Source: Polycladidibacter stylochi (GTDB taxonomy: Bacteria; Pseudomonadota; Alphaproteobacteria; Rhizobiales; Stappiaceae). Taken from it: 64,000 bases of DNA. The notes under the pieces were generated by a model. That model was given only the letters and a program-made list of their open reading frames with translations. It made no database searches and had not been told where the DNA came from. The position numbers were made by a program, and so were the translations under genes. The stretch spans positions 248,001 through 312,000 of the forward strand of contig NZ_LLWE01000018.1 in the NCBI RefSeq assembly GCF_001562055.1, in the 5' to 3' direction. The stretch's first letter is position 1; the number at the start of each line of letters is the position of its first letter. Shown piece after piece: positions 1 to 9,544 of the stretch.

Positions 1-557
1 TTGATAGCGCAACACTTATGAATAAGGCTTTTGAGGTTATTGAATGTCGGCACCTATTTCCTGTTTCTCCTGAGCAGATTGGGGTTTGGGTGCATCCGCA
101 GTCTCTTGTTCACGGGTTGGTGCAATATAATGATGGCTCATTGCTTGCGCATATGGGGCCGGCTGATATGCAAGTGCCAATTGCGCATTGCCTCTCTTAC
201 CCTGAGCGTTTGCGTGTTAATGTCCAGCCTTTGGACTTAACCGAGATTAGTGCACTGACGTTTGAAAAACCGGATCTAGAGCGCTTTCCTTCTATGCGGC
301 TTGTGGGAGAGGTTATGGCCCTTGGGGATGCTGCTGGTACCGTGTTTAATGCTGCTGATGAAGTCGCGGTCGAGGCTTTTCTAAAAGGCCAAATCGGTTT
401 TCTTGATATTGTCGAAACTGTTGAGCACTGCTTGGAGATTTTCAACCAGCAAGGTGAGCTGGGTGGAGAGCTTGATTTGGAGGGTGTGCTTGCTCTTGAT
501 GCGCGAACACGTATTTGTGCGCATGAGAGAATTGTAAAACTGCAACAGGTTGCCTAA
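1..557 (+). CDS. dxr: 1-deoxy-D-xylulose 5-phosphate reductoisomerase, C-terminal part
   Basis: The frame is open from the left edge (first full codon at base 3), so the N-terminal half lies outside the window. The visible part carries the conserved DSATLMNK segment and the DAAGTVFNAADEVAVEAFL segment of DXR, the NADPH-dependent enzyme that makes 2-C-methyl-D-erythritol 4-phosphate in the cytoplasmic non-mevalonate isoprenoid pathway. About 184 residues are present of the roughly 390 usual for the family. The next gene downstream is rseP, as in Hyphomicrobiales chromosomes where cdsA-dxr-rseP-bamA are consecutive. The ATG at base 18 is an internal methionine and not the start. Confidence 0.95.
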   Translation, partial: DSATLMNKAFEVIECRHLFPVSPEQIGVWVHPQSLVHGLVQYNDGSLLAHMGPADMQVPIAHCLSYPERLRVNVQPLDLTEISALTFEKPDLERFPSMRLVGEVMALGDAAGTVFNAADEVAVEAFLKGQIGFLDIVETVEHCLEIFNQQGELGGELDLEGVLALDARTRICAHERIVKLQQVA

Positions 558-721
558 AATAAACCCACTTATAACCTAAAATGGTTCGGCTATAGTGAAA
601 TGTGTGCGCCTCGGTGCGTCTGTTTGGGGCGGCTTGAAACACTTTTCAAAGGTGAGCCTTAAGGTGTAATACTCATCGCAGTTGAAAAATAACTTATGGG
701 CACTTGCCTGAAGGAAATGGT

Positions 722-1864
722 ATGGATCTGCTAGACTTCCTATTTAACTCATTGCTTGGAACGATTGTTCCTTTCCTGTTTGTTTTGACGGTTGTGGTGT
801 TTTTTCACGAACTTGGTCACTTTTGGGTTGCCAGACGTTGCGGTGTTAAAATTGATGCGTTTTCTGTTGGTTTTGGACGTGAGCTGTTTGGTCGTAATGA
901 TAAATACGGGACGCGTTGGAAGGTTTGCTGGATACCACTTGGTGGGTATGTGAAGTTTTCCGGTGATGAGAATGCGGCAAGCATGCCAAGTCGCGAAGAA
1001 ATTGCGTCAATGGATGAAGAGACACGGCGAACTGCATTTTTTGCGAAATCTGTTTGGCAACGTATGGCTATTGTTGCGGCGGGGCCAATTGCCAATTTCA
1101 TTCTTGCCATTGTGATTTTTGCAGGTTTGTTTTTCTTTTTGGGAAAAATGGAAACCGTGCCTCGGGTTGATGCGGTACGTCCTGATAGTGCTGCGCAGGT
1201 TGCCGGTTTTGAGCCGGGAGATATCATTTTACGTATCAATGATTCTGAAATTGAGAGTTTTGCCGATTTGCAACGAATCGTAACGGCCAGTGCCAATCAG
1301 GAATTGCGTATCGACGTGGACCGTGAAGGAGTTCTTGTTCACCTTAAAGCAACGCCAAAGCGGCAAGAGCTGACAGATCCGTTTGGAAACACTCAAAAGG
1401 TTGGTGTTTTAGGTATTGAGCATCGTGGGCGCTCTGGAGATGTCAAAGTACGTAGCTATGGAGCGCTAGAAGCGCTTGGCGCTGGTGCGCAAGAAACTTG
1501 GTTTATTATTGCACGTACTGGTGGCTATATTGCCGGTCTATTCCATGGCACCGAGGATACCTCGCAACTGGGTGGCCCGATCAAAATTGCAGAAGTGTCG
1601 GGCCAGGTAGCCGCGCATGGCATTATACCGCTTGTTAACCTTATTGCAGTTCTTTCAGTTTCCATCGGCTTGTTAAACTTACTTCCCGTACCCGTCCTAG
1701 ATGGAGGACACTTGTTGTTCTATGTTATTGAAGCTGTTCGGGGGAAACCGTTAAATGAACGAGTACAAGATATTGGCTTCCGCATAGGAATCAGCTTAGT
1801 GTTGCTACTGATGATTTTTACAACTTGGAATGATTTAAGGACTAAGATCATAGAATGGTTGTGA
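722..1864 (+). CDS. rseP: RseP-type intramembrane site-2 zinc metalloprotease
   Basis: Inner-membrane protease that cleaves transmembrane substrates such as anti-sigma factors after a first periplasmic cut. The zinc-binding HELGH motif lies in the first membrane segment at about residues 29-33, the second active-site motif (PVPVLDGGH) is near residue 320, and a single PDZ domain occupies about residues 155-235. The ATG at 722 is preferred because AAGGA at 711-715 is well spaced for it; an upstream TTG at 704 lacks such a site. The product is 380 residues, shorter than E. coli RseP (about 450, two PDZ domains) but normal for alphaproteobacteria. It sits between dxr and bamA, the usual envelope-biogenesis context. 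Confidence 0.95.
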   Translation: MDLLDFLFNSLLGTIVPFLFVLTVVVFFHELGHFWVARRCGVKIDAFSVGFGRELFGRNDKYGTRWKVCWIPLGGYVKFSGDENAASMPSREEIASMDEETRRTAFFAKSVWQRMAIVAAGPIANFILAIVIFAGLFFFLGKMETVPRVDAVRPDSAAQVAGFEPGDIILRINDSEIESFADLQRIVTASANQELRIDVDREGVLVHLKATPKRQELTDPFGNTQKVGVLGIEHRGRSGDVKVRSYGALEALGAGAQETWFIIARTGGYIAGLFHGTEDTSQLGGPIKIAEVSGQVAAHGIIPLVNLIAVLSVSIGLLNLLPVPVLDGGHLLFYVIEAVRGKPLNERVQDIGFRIGISLVLLLMIFTTWNDLRTKIIEWL

Positions 1865-2021
1865 AAAGCTCAATTACGTTGGTGATTTTGTTGTTATTAT
1901 GGCGGACAGTGGTTGCTTTCATTGGTAAACCCTGTACAAAGTTGCTAGGTGTTTAAAGAATCCATCCATAACCTATGGCTGCATCTGTAGCCTGGGACGA
2001 AAATAAAGGCATAGCAGTTCT

Positions 2022-4394
2022 ATGCAGTCATTTAAGAATTTGTCGCGTATCTCACTGTTGGCATTGACCGTTGCGGCGCCGGGAGCTGTGCTGGCGACGA
2101 ATGTTCCGGTTATTGGAGCAGGCCAGGCGCAAGCCGCTGTTGTGAGCAGGGTAATTGTTAAAGGTGCTACCCGTGTCGAGGATGATACAGTTCGTAGCTA
2201 CTTAACAATTAAACCCGGAAAACAATTTAGTGCTATTGATATTGATGAAAGTTTGACCACGCTTTATGCGACAGGTTTGTTTTCTGATGTAACTATTTCA
2301 CAAAAGGGAAGTTCCCTGGTTGTTGAAGTGGTTGAAAATTCTGTGATTGGCCGTGTTTCCTTTGAAGGTAACAAACGTATTAATGATGCCGCGCTTAAAG
2401 GTGTCGTACGTTCTACTGAACGTGGGATGCTGACACAGGCACGTGTGCAAAGCGATGTGCAAAATATTTTAGAAGCGTATCGTCGTTCTGGCCGTTATCG
2501 TGCTTCCGTTGAGCCGAAGATTATTGAACGCGGTAATAACCGTGTTGATTTGGTTTTCGAGATTCAGGAAGGGGATAAAACAGGCGTTTCACGTATTAGT
2601 TTTATTGGTAATAAAGCCTTTAGCGATTCTCGCCTGAGAGACCAGATCAAAACACGCGAATCCGGCTTGTTAAGCTGGTTGCGAACTACCGATGTTTATG
2701 ATCCTGACCGCTTGGAAGTGGATCAGGAAATGCTAAGACAGTTCTACTATCAGCATGGTTATGCTGACTTTAGGATTGTTTCCGCTGTGGCTGATTTGGA
2801 CCGCGAGCAAAATATCTTTTATGTGACATTTACTGTGGATGAAGGTGATCCATACACATTCGGTGATATTGAAATCGATAGTGCGCTAAGTGCCGTTGAT
2901 ACTGAGTCCTTGCGTTCGTTCGTACGCACGAAATCCGGTGATACTTACAACTCGTTAGATGTTGAAAAAACTCTAGAAGATTTGACGATTGAAGTTTCCA
3001 AGGCTGGTTACGCTTTTGCGCAGGTTCGCCCACGTGGTGATCGAGATTACGATGCGAAAACAGTTTCTGTGACCTACTATATTGAAGAGGGCCCACGTGT
3101 ATACGTGGAGCGCATCAATATACGCGGTAATGACCGTACACGTGAATATGTTATTCGCCGTGAATTCGATATTGCCGAGGGTGACGCTTATAGCCGGGTG
3201 TTGCTGGATAAAGCAGAGCGCCGCTTGCGTAATACACGTTACTTCAAGAACGTGCGGATTACGCGCCAACAAGGCAGCGCTCCAGACCGTGTTATTTTGA
3301 ATGTTGATGTTGAAGAACAGCCAACTGGTGAGATTTCATTCGGTGTTGGTTATTCAACTTCGGACGGTGTCATTGGTGATTTGTCAATTACCGAGAAAAA
3401 CTTCCTAGGTCGCGGTCAGTTTGTTCGCGCGGCTGTTGGTGGTGGTACCGAGAACCAGAAGTACGAATTCAAGTTTGTTGAACCATTCTTTATGGGACGG
3501 CGTATCTCTGCTGGTTTTGATGTTTATAGACGTGACTATAAACAATCCAGTAACCGCTCTTATGCGGAAACTTCGACTGGTGGCGGCGTGAACTTCGGTT
3601 TGCCTCTTCGCGAAGATGAGCTTGTGTTGAACTTGAATTACAAGCTTTATCAACGTGATCTAACGCGTAGTAATGTCGGTGATCCGACGCCTGAAAACTG
3701 TAAAAAGGCAGGTGTTTCGTTCGCTGTTTGTGACTCGCTCGGTAAATACCTGACATCTTCTGTTGGCTTCTCACTGGTGTATAATACACTTGATAATATG
3801 ATGAGCCCGCATGAAGGCGTTTTTGCCAAGTACAGCCAAGATTTTGCTGGTGTCGGTGGCGATTCTCAATTCACACGTAGTGAGGTTCAGGCGAACGTTT
3901 ATCGTGAATTGGTTCCTGCCTGGGGTCTGGTTGGATTTACGAAAGTGACCGGTGGCGCGATCAACTCGTGGAACAACCGTTTGCGCGTCTCGGATCAGTT
4001 CCAAGGCAGTAGTGATCGCATTCGCGGTTTTGCAACAAATGGTTATGGGCCACGTGATGCGAATGGCGATGCAATTGGCGGGCAATACTATGTGGCTGGT
4101 ACTGTCGAGGGTAACTTCCCATTCCCTGTTTTCCCAGAGGAGCTTGGTCTTTCTGGTGCAGTGTTTGCGGACGCTGGCTCTCTTTGGGGAGTTGATGGTG
4201 AATTGTCGGATGTTATCAAACAAAATGGCAGCTCTGTTAATTCCGAGAAATTTGATTTGAGAGCCTCTGTGGGTGTCGGGGTTCTGTGGCAATCACCATT
4301 CGGGCCACTTCGTGCTGACTTCGCTTGGCCAGTGGTCAAGAATGATGCCGATAAAACTCAGGTGTTTAAGCTGAGTGGTGGTACGCGCTTCTAG
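2022..4394 (+). CDS. bamA: Outer membrane protein assembly factor BamA
   Basis: Central component of the BAM complex, which folds and inserts beta-barrel proteins into the outer membrane. The 790-residue protein starts with a signal peptide (hydrophobic stretch to about residue 37, ending AQA-A). Five POTRA repeats follow to about residue 430, then a 16-strand-type barrel ending in a C-terminal aromatic (GTRF). The IRGFATNGYGPRD segment of the barrel contains the conserved RGF loop motif. An intrinsic terminator follows directly, yet lpxD begins 67 bases downstream, so lpxD may be expressed by read-through or from its own promoter. No skp/ompH lies between bamA and lpxD, which is normal for Hyphomicrobiales. 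Confidence 0.97.
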   Translation: MQSFKNLSRISLLALTVAAPGAVLATNVPVIGAGQAQAAVVSRVIVKGATRVEDDTVRSYLTIKPGKQFSAIDIDESLTTLYATGLFSDVTISQKGSSLVVEVVENSVIGRVSFEGNKRINDAALKGVVRSTERGMLTQARVQSDVQNILEAYRRSGRYRASVEPKIIERGNNRVDLVFEIQEGDKTGVSRISFIGNKAFSDSRLRDQIKTRESGLLSWLRTTDVYDPDRLEVDQEMLRQFYYQHGYADFRIVSAVADLDREQNIFYVTFTVDEGDPYTFGDIEIDSALSAVDTESLRSFVRTKSGDTYNSLDVEKTLEDLTIEVSKAGYAFAQVRPRGDRDYDAKTVSVTYYIEEGPRVYVERINIRGNDRTREYVIRREFDIAEGDAYSRVLLDKAERRLRNTRYFKNVRITRQQGSAPDRVILNVDVEEQPTGEISFGVGYSTSDGVIGDLSITEKNFLGRGQFVRAAVGGGTENQKYEFKFVEPFFMGRRISAGFDVYRRDYKQSSNRSYAETSTGGGVNFGLPLREDELVLNLNYKLYQRDLTRSNVGDPTPENCKKAGVSFAVCDSLGKYLTSSVGFSLVYNTLDNMMSPHEGVFAKYSQDFAGVGGDSQFTRSEVQANVYRELVPAWGLVGFTKVTGGAINSWNNRLRVSDQFQGSSDRIRGFATNGYGPRDANGDAIGGQYYVAGTVEGNFPFPVFPEELGLSGAVFADAGSLWGVDGELSDVIKQNGSSVNSEKFDLRASVGVGVLWQSPFGPLRADFAWPVVKNDADKTQVFKLSGGTRF

Positions 4395-4417
4395 TCTTAA
4401 CTATTTCGATGTATATT

Positions 4418-4447
4418 CGGCCGCCGATTCCCTCGGCGGCCGTTTTT
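4418..4447 (+). terminator. Intrinsic terminator after bamA
   Basis: A perfect 10-bp GC-rich stem (CGGCCGCCGA with TCGGCGGCCG, loop of 5) is followed by TTTTT. It sits between the bamA stop and the lpxD ribosome-binding site and may partially separate the two transcripts. Confidence 0.8.
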
Positions 4448-4461
4448 GTTTAAGGAAGACC

Positions 4462-5505
4462 ATGACTGATCCCAAGTTTTTCGCTGATCCCCAGCCTACG
4501 AAGCTCGTCGAAATTGCTCAATGGGCGGGTGTTCAAATAGATCGTGATGATGAACAGATTGTTATTACCGGTGTTGCTCCCCTTGATGAGGGGGGGACAG
4601 GTATGCTCACTTTCATTGAAAATCCCAAGTATGTTGATCAGCTAAAAAACTTGAATGCTGCTGCCTGTCTCGTGCCGCCGAAATATGCAGAGAGAATTCC
4701 TGAAGGTGTTGTCGCGCTGGTTGTTAAAGAGCCTTATAAGGCTTTGGCCGCTGTTTTGGCGAAACTTTACCCGGATGCAATGCAACCTCTTGCTGTTACT
4801 GACGAAAAGTCGATTAGCCCCCGTGCAGTCGTTAGCGAGAGTGCGTTGATTGAAGCGGATGTGGTTATTGAAGCCGGTGCTGTCATTGGTGCAAATGCGC
4901 AAATTGGACGGGGCTGTCATATTGGACCTAATGCGGTGATTGGTGCTCATGTAAGCATTGGTCGCTCTTGTCATATTGGGGCGAACGTGACGCTTCAACA
5001 TACTCTTGTTGGCGATCGCTGTATTATTCATCCTGGTGTTTGTATTGGGCAGGATGGGTTTGGCTTTGCTATGGGTCCTGGTGGCCACCAAAAAGTGCCA
5101 CAATTGGGGCGCGTCATTATTCAAGATTTGGTTGAAATTGGTGCAAATACGACAATTGACCGCGGTGCTAACAGAGATACTGTGATTGGCGAAGGCACTA
5201 AAATCGATAACCAAGTTCAAGTGGGGCATAATGTGGAGATTGGTCGCCACTGTGTGATTGTTTCACAAGTGGGGATATCTGGCAGCTCCAAGCTTGAGGA
5301 CTATGTTGCTATAGGTGGCCAAAGCGGTGTTGGCGGACATGTGAAAATTGGAATGGGTGCGCAAATTGCTGCGGTGAGTACTGTCCATAGCGATTTAGCT
5401 GCGGGTGGACGCTACGGGGGCATGCCTGCAAAACCTGTTAAGTTATGGTTCCGTGAGTTGGCAGCCGTCAAACGCCTGGCAGAAAAAGGCATGAGAACGA
5501 AGTAA
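4462..5505 (+). CDS. lpxD: UDP-3-O-acylglucosamine N-acyltransferase LpxD
   Basis: Third step of lipid A synthesis: transfers a 3-hydroxyacyl chain from acyl carrier protein to the 2-amino group of UDP-3-O-acylglucosamine. The N-terminal uridine-binding domain (about residues 1-100) is followed by many left-handed beta-helix hexapeptide repeats from about residue 110 (IGRGCHIGPNAVIG and similar), including the QVGHNVEIG segment that carries the catalytic histidine. The ATG at 4462 is preceded by AAGGAAG at 4452-4458. A longer in-frame reading from 4375 would overlap the bamA end and the terminator and was not used. The 347-residue length is normal. Confidence 0.95.
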   Translation: MTDPKFFADPQPTKLVEIAQWAGVQIDRDDEQIVITGVAPLDEGGTGMLTFIENPKYVDQLKNLNAAACLVPPKYAERIPEGVVALVVKEPYKALAAVLAKLYPDAMQPLAVTDEKSISPRAVVSESALIEADVVIEAGAVIGANAQIGRGCHIGPNAVIGAHVSIGRSCHIGANVTLQHTLVGDRCIIHPGVCIGQDGFGFAMGPGGHQKVPQLGRVIIQDLVEIGANTTIDRGANRDTVIGEGTKIDNQVQVGHNVEIGRHCVIVSQVGISGSSKLEDYVAIGGQSGVGGHVKIGMGAQIAAVSTVHSDLAAGGRYGGMPAKPVKLWFRELAAVKRLAEKGMRTK

Positions 5506-5585
5506 AAATCAGCTTGGCCCTTGAGAATTGTCAATGAGATGCTAAAAGCTGACCCAACTAACTACTCTTTATAGACTGAGGCTTA

Positions 5586-6053
5586 ATGATGAGCGAGACA
5601 GAAACAAAAACACTTGAAACCGCAGACATTATGCGTGTTATGGAGCTGCTTCCGCATCGCTACCCATTTTTGATGATTGACCGTATCATCGAAATGGATG
5701 GGGATAATTCCGGTATTGGTATCAAGAATGTCACCATTAATGAACCGCAGTTTCAGGGGCATTTCCCAGTGCAACCTGTTATGCCTGGCGTGCTACTCGT
5801 TGAGGCCATGGCGCAAACAGCTGGTGCACTTTGTGTTCATTCACGCGAACAAGATGAAAACCCTGCATTGGTTTACTTTATGACTATTGATAGTTGTAAA
5901 TTCCGTAAGCCGGTAGTGCCTGGGGACCAAGTTCATTTCCATGTAAAAAAAGTTAAGAAGCGCGCTAGCATTTGGAAATTTGAAGGTACAGCGATGGTCG
6001 ATGGTCAAAAAGTTGCCGAGGCCGTATTCAGCGCAATGCTTGTAGATAATTGA
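5586..6053 (+). CDS. fabZ: 3-hydroxyacyl-[acyl-carrier-protein] dehydratase FabZ
   Basis: Dehydrates 3-hydroxyacyl-ACP in fatty acid elongation and sets the supply of hydroxyacyl chains shared with lipid A synthesis. The hot-dog fold carries the conserved [20 protein letters not shown] helix, with catalytic His59 and Glu73 when counted from the first ATG. Two consecutive ATG codons at 5586 and 5589 are both possible, and the Shine-Dalgarno is weak (GAGG at about 5578). The product is 155 residues. It lies in the usual lpxD-fabZ-lpxA order and its stop codon sits inside the ribosome-binding region of lpxA, suggesting coupled translation. Confidence 0.96.
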   Translation: MMSETETKTLETADIMRVMELLPHRYPFLMIDRIIEMDGDNSGIGIKNVTINEPQFQGHFPVQPVMPGVLLVEAMAQTAGALCVHSREQDENPALVYFMTIDSCKFRKPVVPGDQVHFHVKKVKKRASIWKFEGTAMVDGQKVAEAVFSAMLVDN

Positions 6054-6060
6054 GGTGAAT

Positions 6061-6864
6061 ATGCCGCAAATTCATCCCACCGCAATCATTGAAGAGGGTG
6101 CTGTTCTTGGTGATAACGTCAAGATTGGCCCCTATTGTATGGTGGGGGGGAAAGTTACACTCGCAGAAGGCGTTGAATTAACATCACATGTTGTTGTTAC
6201 CGGACGCACAAGCATCGGTTCTGGTAGTGTTGTATACCCGTTTGCCAGCCTTGGACACCGACCGCAGGACCTGAAGTATGCGGGCGAGGATACAGTGCTG
6301 GAAATCGGCTGTAATAACCAGATCAGAGAGCATGTAACTATGTCACCCGGGACTGCGCATGGGGGGGGCATCACCAAGGTGGGTGATAATTGCCTGTTTA
6401 TGGCTAGTACACATGTGGGGCATGATTGCCAAGTTGGTGACTACGTTATTATGGCGAATAACGCTGTATTGGCGGGCCATGTCTATGTTGAAGACTATGC
6501 TATTTTTGGTGGTTTATCAGCGGTTAAGCAGTGGTGCCGCATTGGAACGCATTCGATAATTGGTGGTTTGACCGGTGTTGAATTCGATGTGATTCCTTAT
6601 GGTTCTGTTTTGGGTTCGCGGGCGCGACTGGGTGGGTTGAATCTCATCGGGCTTAAGCGGCGTAACTTTTCACGTGAGGAAATCCATGCCCTGCGCGGCG
6701 CGTATAAGGCTATTTTCAATAGTGAGAATGGCACTATGCGGGACCGCGCTGCGGCTGCGCAGGTGCAGTATGCCGAATTCGAAGGCGTTCAGACCATGAC
6801 TACATTCATTCTTGGTGCCGACGGCCGCAAGTTCTGTGCGCCGCGCAAGCATCAGGATGATTGA
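6061..6864 (+). CDS. lpxA: UDP-N-acetylglucosamine acyltransferase LpxA
   Basis: First committed acylation of lipid A: transfers 3-hydroxyacyl from ACP to the 3-OH of UDP-GlcNAc. A left-handed beta helix of hexapeptide repeats fills residues 1-190 (IHPTAIIEEGAVLGDNVKIG at the start), with the catalytic histidine in the THVGHDCQVG segment. The C-terminal helical domain includes GLKRRNFSREEIHALR. ATG 6061 is chosen because GAGG at 6052-6055, overlapping the fabZ stop, is correctly spaced; a GTG at 6055 is an alternative. The length of 267 residues is typical. lpxI starts 3 bases after the stop, consistent with one operon. Confidence 0.96.
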   Translation: MPQIHPTAIIEEGAVLGDNVKIGPYCMVGGKVTLAEGVELTSHVVVTGRTSIGSGSVVYPFASLGHRPQDLKYAGEDTVLEIGCNNQIREHVTMSPGTAHGGGITKVGDNCLFMASTHVGHDCQVGDYVIMANNAVLAGHVYVEDYAIFGGLSAVKQWCRIGTHSIIGGLTGVEFDVIPYGSVLGSRARLGGLNLIGLKRRNFSREEIHALRGAYKAIFNSENGTMRDRAAAAQVQYAEFEGVQTMTTFILGADGRKFCAPRKHQDD

Positions 6865-6867
6865 TGA

Positions 6868-7716
6868 ATGTTATGTAAAGACAACAGCTTAGGCGCTTTA
6901 GCGGTTATTGCTGGCGGAGGGCAAGTCCCTGCGCAAGTGGTTGCGGCTGCTCAGCGACAAGGCCGTGAGGTTGTGGTTATTGCGATACAAGGGGAGGCAG
7001 ATGCCTCCCTTTTGCCGTTTGAGCCGGTTGTACTTGGCTGGGGGCAGGTTGGCAAAATGTTTAACCTGCTGAAAAAACGGCAGGTGAAGCAAGTGGTTTT
7101 AATTGGCTCAGTCTCGAAACGTCCTGATTTTACTCAGGTATTAGGGGACCTTGGGACTGTGCGACGCTTGCCACGCATTTTATCAGCACTTATTGGGGGG
7201 GATGATAGCCTACTGGTTAAAGTAATGGCTATTTTCGAACACGAGGGTTTTCAAGTGGTTGGCGCACATGAAATTGCTCCTGAATTGTTAATGTCTTCTG
7301 GTCTTTTGTGTGGCGAACAGCCTTCTGCGCAATGTTTTGAAGATTTGGCTTATGGTCGTCAAGTAATTGAAAAAATAAGCGAATCTGATATCGGTCAGGC
7401 GGTTGTGGTCCATAATGGGCGTTGTTTGGCTGTTGAGGCGGCCGAGGGGACCGATATGATGCTTGAGCGCTGTGCTATCTTACGTGAATGTGGGCGTGTG
7501 AAGGCCAAGGGTTCGGCGGGTATTTTGATCAAAGGCTTGAAAAAAGGCCAAGATTTACGTGCAGATTTACCAACCATTGGTACGCGCAGTATAGAGTTGG
7601 CGGCACGGGCGCAGTTAAAAGGCATTTATGTTGAGGCTGGTCAGGTTTTGCTTGCTGATAAAGAAGAGCTACTTTCAGTATGCAAAAAAGAAAATCTTTT
7701 CCTTTATGGTTATTAA
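6868..7716 (+). CDS. lpxI: UDP-2,3-diacylglucosamine diphosphatase LpxI
   Basis: Hydrolyses UDP-2,3-diacylglucosamine to lipid X and UMP in lipid A synthesis. LpxI (formerly DUF1009) replaces LpxH in most alphaproteobacteria. The 282-residue protein starts with LAVIAGGGQVPAQVV, the family's N-terminal signature, and ends with the conserved C-terminal domain (RCAILRECGRVKAKG, then IKGLKKGQD and DLPTIG). It sits between lpxA and lpxB, the standard position. The ATG at 6868 lies just after the lpxA stop, so translation is probably coupled. Confidence 0.93.
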   Translation: MLCKDNSLGALAVIAGGGQVPAQVVAAAQRQGREVVVIAIQGEADASLLPFEPVVLGWGQVGKMFNLLKKRQVKQVVLIGSVSKRPDFTQVLGDLGTVRRLPRILSALIGGDDSLLVKVMAIFEHEGFQVVGAHEIAPELLMSSGLLCGEQPSAQCFEDLAYGRQVIEKISESDIGQAVVVHNGRCLAVEAAEGTDMMLERCAILRECGRVKAKGSAGILIKGLKKGQDLRADLPTIGTRSIELAARAQLKGIYVEAGQVLLADKEELLSVCKKENLFLYGY

Positions 7717-7756
7717 GATTTTGTTTTTAAACGCTTATATATAGAAGGCGTTATGG

Positions 7757-8944
7757 ATGGCACAAGAAACATCGTTACATATTTATGTGATTGTTGGCGA
7801 AGAATCTGGTGATCAGCTGGGTGCTGAGCTGGTTAAGGTTTTGCGCGAGCGCTTTGGAAGCGGGCTCAAACTGAGTGGTGTTGGTGGTGAAAGGCTGGCG
7901 GCACAGGGGGTTAATTCTCTGTTTCCTTTAGAGGATATTTCTGTCATGGGAATTTCCGCAGTTCTTGAACGCCTACCACTTATTATTAAGCGTGTTTACC
8001 AAACCGTTGATGATGTTGAGAAAAAGCAGCCTGACGCACTGGTGATCATCGATAGTCCCGATTTCACTCTAAATGTAGCTAAAAGAGTACGAAAAAGGTG
8101 CGAACACCTACCCATAATCGACTATGTTTCGCCCTCCGTGTGGGCATGGCGGCCAGGGCGGGCGAAGAAGATGGCAGCTTTTGTGGATCAGCTGTTAGCT
8201 TTGCTGCCATTCGAGCCCGAAGCACACCGGCGGCTCGGCGGGCCGAAAACAGATTATGTCGGGCACCCACTGATTGAGCGGCTGGATGTGCTACGACCGC
8301 AAAATGGTGAGCGGGCCGCACTGGGAGCAGGGCAAGACACACTGCTTGTACTGCCTGGAAGTCGTGGCAGTGAAGTCAAAAGATTGATGGCGCCATTTGG
8401 TGAAACCGTTCGCCTTGTTAAAGAAAAACGGCCAGATTTAAATATTCAGCTGGTTGGAGTGCCGCATCAGTTGGAGCGGATTAAGGGCGAGATGGCAAAA
8501 TGGGCGGAGCCTGTTGAAATCGTCTCGTCTATTGATGAAAAATTTACATCATTTAGGCGGGCGCATGTGGCTTTGGCTGCCAGTGGAACCGTGTCTTTGG
8601 AGCTGGCGATTGCTGGTGTTCCTATGGTTGTGGCCTACAAGCTTGATTGGTTCTTCCGGCGTTTGAAGCAACTGAACCGTTTCATTAAGCTTGCGCAGGT
8701 GGATTCAATTGTCTTGCCCAACATTATTTTGAAGCGAAATGTCATCCCTGAATTTATCGAGGAGGAGGCTGATCCCCACCTCATGGCGAACAATATCCTA
8801 CGCTTGCTTGAAGGGGGGGATGAACGTTTGCAGCAAGTGCAAGCCTTTGCGCAATTGGATGAAGTTATGCAGCTGCCTGAAGGCGAAAGCCAGGCGGGAA
8901 AAGCTGCTGATTTAATTATAGAAACGATCAATCGCGTTCGTTAG
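7757..8944 (+). CDS. lpxB: Lipid-A-disaccharide synthase LpxB
   Basis: Membrane-associated GT19 glycosyltransferase that condenses lipid X with UDP-2,3-diacylglucosamine to form the lipid A disaccharide. The N-terminal VGEESGDQLGAELV motif, the DSPDFTLNVAKRVRK stretch, YVSPSVWAWRPGRAKKM and the nucleotide-binding region LLVLPGSRGSEVKRL are all recognisable. At 395 residues it is full length. ATG 7757 is preferred (GAAGG at 7744-7748), although an out-of-frame ATG occurs at 7753. It ends the lipid A cluster, followed by a 600-bp intergenic region. Confidence 0.96.
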   Translation: MAQETSLHIYVIVGEESGDQLGAELVKVLRERFGSGLKLSGVGGERLAAQGVNSLFPLEDISVMGISAVLERLPLIIKRVYQTVDDVEKKQPDALVIIDSPDFTLNVAKRVRKRCEHLPIIDYVSPSVWAWRPGRAKKMAAFVDQLLALLPFEPEAHRRLGGPKTDYVGHPLIERLDVLRPQNGERAALGAGQDTLLVLPGSRGSEVKRLMAPFGETVRLVKEKRPDLNIQLVGVPHQLERIKGEMAKWAEPVEIVSSIDEKFTSFRRAHVALAASGTVSLELAIAGVPMVVAYKLDWFFRRLKQLNRFIKLAQVDSIVLPNIILKRNVIPEFIEEEADPHLMANNILRLLEGGDERLQQVQAFAQLDEVMQLPEGESQAGKAADLIIETINRVR

Positions 8945-9544
8945 TTTTGCCGATTTTGAGCGTATTTCTTTTTGAATTACAATTGATCTACCGGGGTTTG
9001 GCTGGAGAGAGGAGATCTCTTCACCTTTAGGTGTAACTCTTTTAGCCTATGGTCTATAATTATGAGGAAGGGCCTAGAGTTCTCTTGGGGCTGCGTGCCT
9101 TTTGCTATGTAATAGGGCAGTTTGCAATTTCATTGAAGCACGCAAACTGCTTTAGCCTTTTATATTGACGCGTATTCTTACGCGAAAACCGGTAGGCACT
9201 TATCGGGAATACGCCCTAGCTAATCAATCTTAGTATTTATTCGTTACAGATTTAATGAAAATTTCCCCTAATGTGCTTTTAAAATTGAATGTTTTAGTAT
9301 CGATAATTCGTTCCAATTCTATGAAATTGATTTTTGTTTTACTTGTCGTTTTTGATGGTAAGCTTGCAGAAAGCTAACTGGTATCTAATGATTTGCTATA
9401 GGTGTTTAACCTTGTATTGCAAATGCTGTAGCTTTTGTGTGAAACAGGCATTGATTTTGGGTTGAGGTATTAATTTTATCAACTCAGGATTTATAAGGGT
9501 AAAAATCTGCTGCCTTTAGTGGCGCAAAGTGTTGAGGCTTTACG
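8945..9544. other. 600-bp intergenic region after lpxB
   Basis: No convincing gene is seen. The region holds copy A of the dispersed two-hairpin repeat (9117-9220). Small hairpins lie before it, among them CACCT-TT-AGGTG near 9022, and an AT-rich stretch of roughly 9225-9540 presumably contains the promoter of the next gene. Confidence 0.6.
9117..9220. repeat. Dispersed two-hairpin intergenic element, copy A
   Basis: Module 1 is an inverted repeat, GCAGTTTGC (9117-9125) with GCAAACTGC (9142-9150). Module 2 is GCGTATTC (9170-9177) with GAATACGC (9207-9214), enclosing an inner CGAAAACC...TATCGG stem. The same arrangement recurs at 12253, 29441 and 37562. The layout resembles intergenic mosaic elements known from rhizobia (RIME-like), but the exact family assignment is an inference. 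Confidence 0.85.
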